Shown in pieces: positions 4,304-5,510 of a stretch of DNA of 5,510 bases (position 1 is its first letter; the number at the start of each line of letters is the position of its first letter). Location of the stretch: positions 1 to 5,510 of the forward strand of contig JALSJG010000036.1 of the NCBI GenBank assembly GCA_026989475.1. The letters run 5' to 3'. The notes beneath the pieces are model-generated. The model did not search any database. It worked only from the letters and a program-made list of their open reading frames with translations, and was not told the origin of the DNA. The position numbers and the translations under genes are program-made. This DNA is from Thermaceae bacterium. Lineage in GTDB: Bacteria; Deinococcota; Deinococci; Deinococcales; Marinithermaceae.

Positions 4304-5510
4304 GGCCCGCTCTCCCATTCCTGGTAGAGGAAGTCCCCGACGAAGAGGCGGAAGGTTGCCTTCCCTTGGACCCGGACCTCGCCCGAAAGTCGCCAGCCCT
4401 TTTGCGTCGGGCCTTCGTAGAGGACCCGGGTGCCGGCTTCGTCGGTGACGGTGAGTCGCACCGGCTTCCCCTCGAGGTCGGCGGGGAGCCGTACGTCGAG
4501 GGGCACCGGGCGGCCTCCCTCGGGCTCGGGGCCGGCGGGGGCCGGGGTTTCGGGGGCCGGCGCCTCGGGGGCGGGGTTGGCCTCGGGGAGCAGGACCTCG
4601 GGGTGGACGGCGCGGGCGGTGACCACCGGGGCCCCGGTCTCGATCACCGTGCCCGGCCGCGGCGATTGGGCGAGCAGGGTACCTTCCGGGAGGGGAGAGG
4701 GAAGGGTTTCCTCCTGGCCTAGGCGGAGCTCGGCGAGCTCGAGTAAAGCGCGCGCTTCCTCGGGGTCGGTGCCCTCTAGGTCCGGCACCAGGGTTCGCTT
4801 CGGGGCCGGGCCGAGCGAGACCAAAAGGCGTACCGGACTGCCGGCGGCGAGCGGGGTGCCCGCCGGGGGGTCGCTCGCGAGCACGGTGTCGGGTGGGGTC
4901 GGGTCGTGGGTCCGGGCGGGCTCGGCGATCCGGTAGCCGAGCTCGGCCAGAAGGGCCTCGGCCTCGGCCCGGGTCTTGCCCGCGAGGGCCGGGACCTGGC
5001 GCTTTTCCGGCCGGTTGTAGGTGAGCTGCACCCGGCGGCCGGGCTTGAGCCGGGTCCCGGGGGGCGGGTCCTGCCGCAAGATGACCCCGGCAGGGGCAGC
5101 AGGGTCACTCTCGGCCACGAAGACCAGCACCAGCCCGTGGCCCCGCAGGCGCTTTTCGGCCTCTTCGGCGGGCTTGCCCACCAGGTCGGGGAGGAGGAAG
5201 CTCGGGGGGTTGAAGTAGCGCTGGGCACCGTAGACCAGAAGAACTAGGCCGAGCAGGGCGAGGACGAGCCCGGGGAGCCAACGGGCGAGGGCGGGGCGGC
5301 GCCGCGGGGCGGTTTGGGCCGGTTCGGGCGGAGCGGTGGGGAAGGGGTGGAGCTCGAGCACCACCGGCCGCCCGCCCTCGCTCCCCACCACCGCCTCGGC
5401 AAGGCGGTAGCCAAAGGGCCTGAGCGCGGCCTCGATCTCCACAAGGGCCTTTCTTGCCCGCCGGCCCCTCGGGGTGGCGGGCTCGCCGGAGGCCGGCCAG
5501 AAGACGTAGT
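4300..5510 (-). CDS. PASTA-repeat membrane protein (5' end probably outside window)
   Basis: The frame is open from the window edge to TGA 4302-4300. Counting from a GTG at 5442, the layout is: a short cytoplasmic part ending in a basic, Pro-rich stretch; one membrane helix (LPGLVLALLGLVLLVYGA, about 56-73); three PASTA domains (about 82-145, 148-212 and 217-279), each with the PDL.G...EEA pattern and a '..QDPPPGT.L..G..V'-type end; a Pro/Ala/Glu linker (286-312); and a beta-rich C-terminal domain (313-380). PASTA domains bind muropeptides or beta-lactams in Ser/Thr kinases and penicillin-binding proteins. No kinase or transpeptidase motif is visible, though the missing N-terminus could hold one. 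The 22 upstream codons keep high GC3 and read as a plausible strand-helix-strand with what follows, so I favour a start beyond 5510. However, AAAGG five bases before GTG 5442 keeps that start possible. The gene is coupled to the LOG-family gene by ATGA. Confidence 0.88.
   Translation of the reverse strand, partial: YVFWPASGEPATPRGRRARKALVEIEAALRPFGYRLAEAVVGSEGGRPVVLELHPFPTAPPEPAQTAPRRRPALARWLPGLVLALLGLVLLVYGAQRYFNPPSFLLPDLVGKPAEEAEKRLRGHGLVLVFVAESDPAAPAGVILRQDPPPGTRLKPGRRVQLTYNRPEKRQVPALAGKTRAEAEALLAELGYRIAEPARTHDPTPPDTVLASDPPAGTPLAAGSPVRLLVSLGPAPKRTLVPDLEGTDPEEARALLELAELRLGQEETLPSPLPEGTLLAQSPRPGTVIETGAPVVTARAVHPEVLLPEANPAPEAPAPETPAPAGPEPEGGRPVPLDVRLPADLEGKPVRLTVTDEAGTRVLYEGPTQKGWRLSGEVRVQGKATFRLFVGDFLYQEWESGP

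Noticed and set aside
4304..4318. ATG at 4318 as the LOG-family gene start
   Set aside because: It would place the GGGAGAG ribosome binding site inside the gene; the ATG at 4303 has that site correctly spaced and overlaps the upstream stop as ATGA. Not fully excluded.
3467..4327. 286-residue plus-strand frame
   Set aside because: It spans rnhB and the LOG-family gene, both clearly real on the minus strand; its composition is typical of an antisense shadow.

Overview
The window is very GC-rich (roughly 70% by eye), with G or C at nearly every third codon position. This explains the long open frames antisense to almost every gene. The proteins are compact, rich in Glu, Arg, Leu, Ala and Pro, and poor in Asn, Gln and Cys. 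Short or absent leaders, TANNNT -10 boxes close to start codons and a MoaD protein with a C-terminal extension all point to a thermophilic member of the Deinococcota, most likely the Thermaceae (Thermus, Meiothermus, Marinithermus or Oceanithermus type). The family is an inference from protein style, not from a database match.

Layout. (1) 1-203, plus strand: the C-terminal end of a GGDEF (diguanylate cyclase-type) protein. (2) 204-1303, minus strand: a two-gene unit. A MoaD/ThiS-type beta-grasp protein with an extra C-terminal domain is followed by an AcuA-type GNAT acetyltransferase, which starts on the stop codon of the first gene (GTGA overlap). (3) 1320-2534, plus strand: glyA, serine hydroxymethyltransferase. 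It is divergent from the moaD-like gene across only 16 bp, and a single symmetrical TANNNTA element may act as -10 box for both genes. (4) 2531-5510, minus strand: a cluster running PASTA-repeat membrane protein (5' end outside the window), LOG/TIGR00730 nucleotide phosphoribohydrolase-like protein (ATGA overlap), rnhB (20-bp overlap), then a small lipoprotein resembling DUF4384, which has its own candidate -10 box.

The window is almost fully coding; the only intergenic gaps are 16 bp (1304-1319) and 47 bp (3017-3063). Both convergent junctions have no spacer: the stop codons abut as TAGCTA at 201-206 and overlap as CTAG at 2531-2534. No rRNA, tRNA, CRISPR array, insertion sequence or intrinsic terminator with a T-tract was found.

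Functionally this looks like ordinary chromosomal core sequence: one-carbon metabolism (glyA), RNA removal from DNA (rnhB), nucleotide salvage or signalling (LOG family), envelope proteins (PASTA protein, lipoprotein), and a small unit combining a ubiquitin-like protein with a protein-acetyltransferase homologue. I see no convincing new defence or mobile system. The most interesting points are the shared divergent promoter, the MoaD-like protein with two Gly-rich sites and its coupling to AcuA, and the zero-spacer convergent gene ends.
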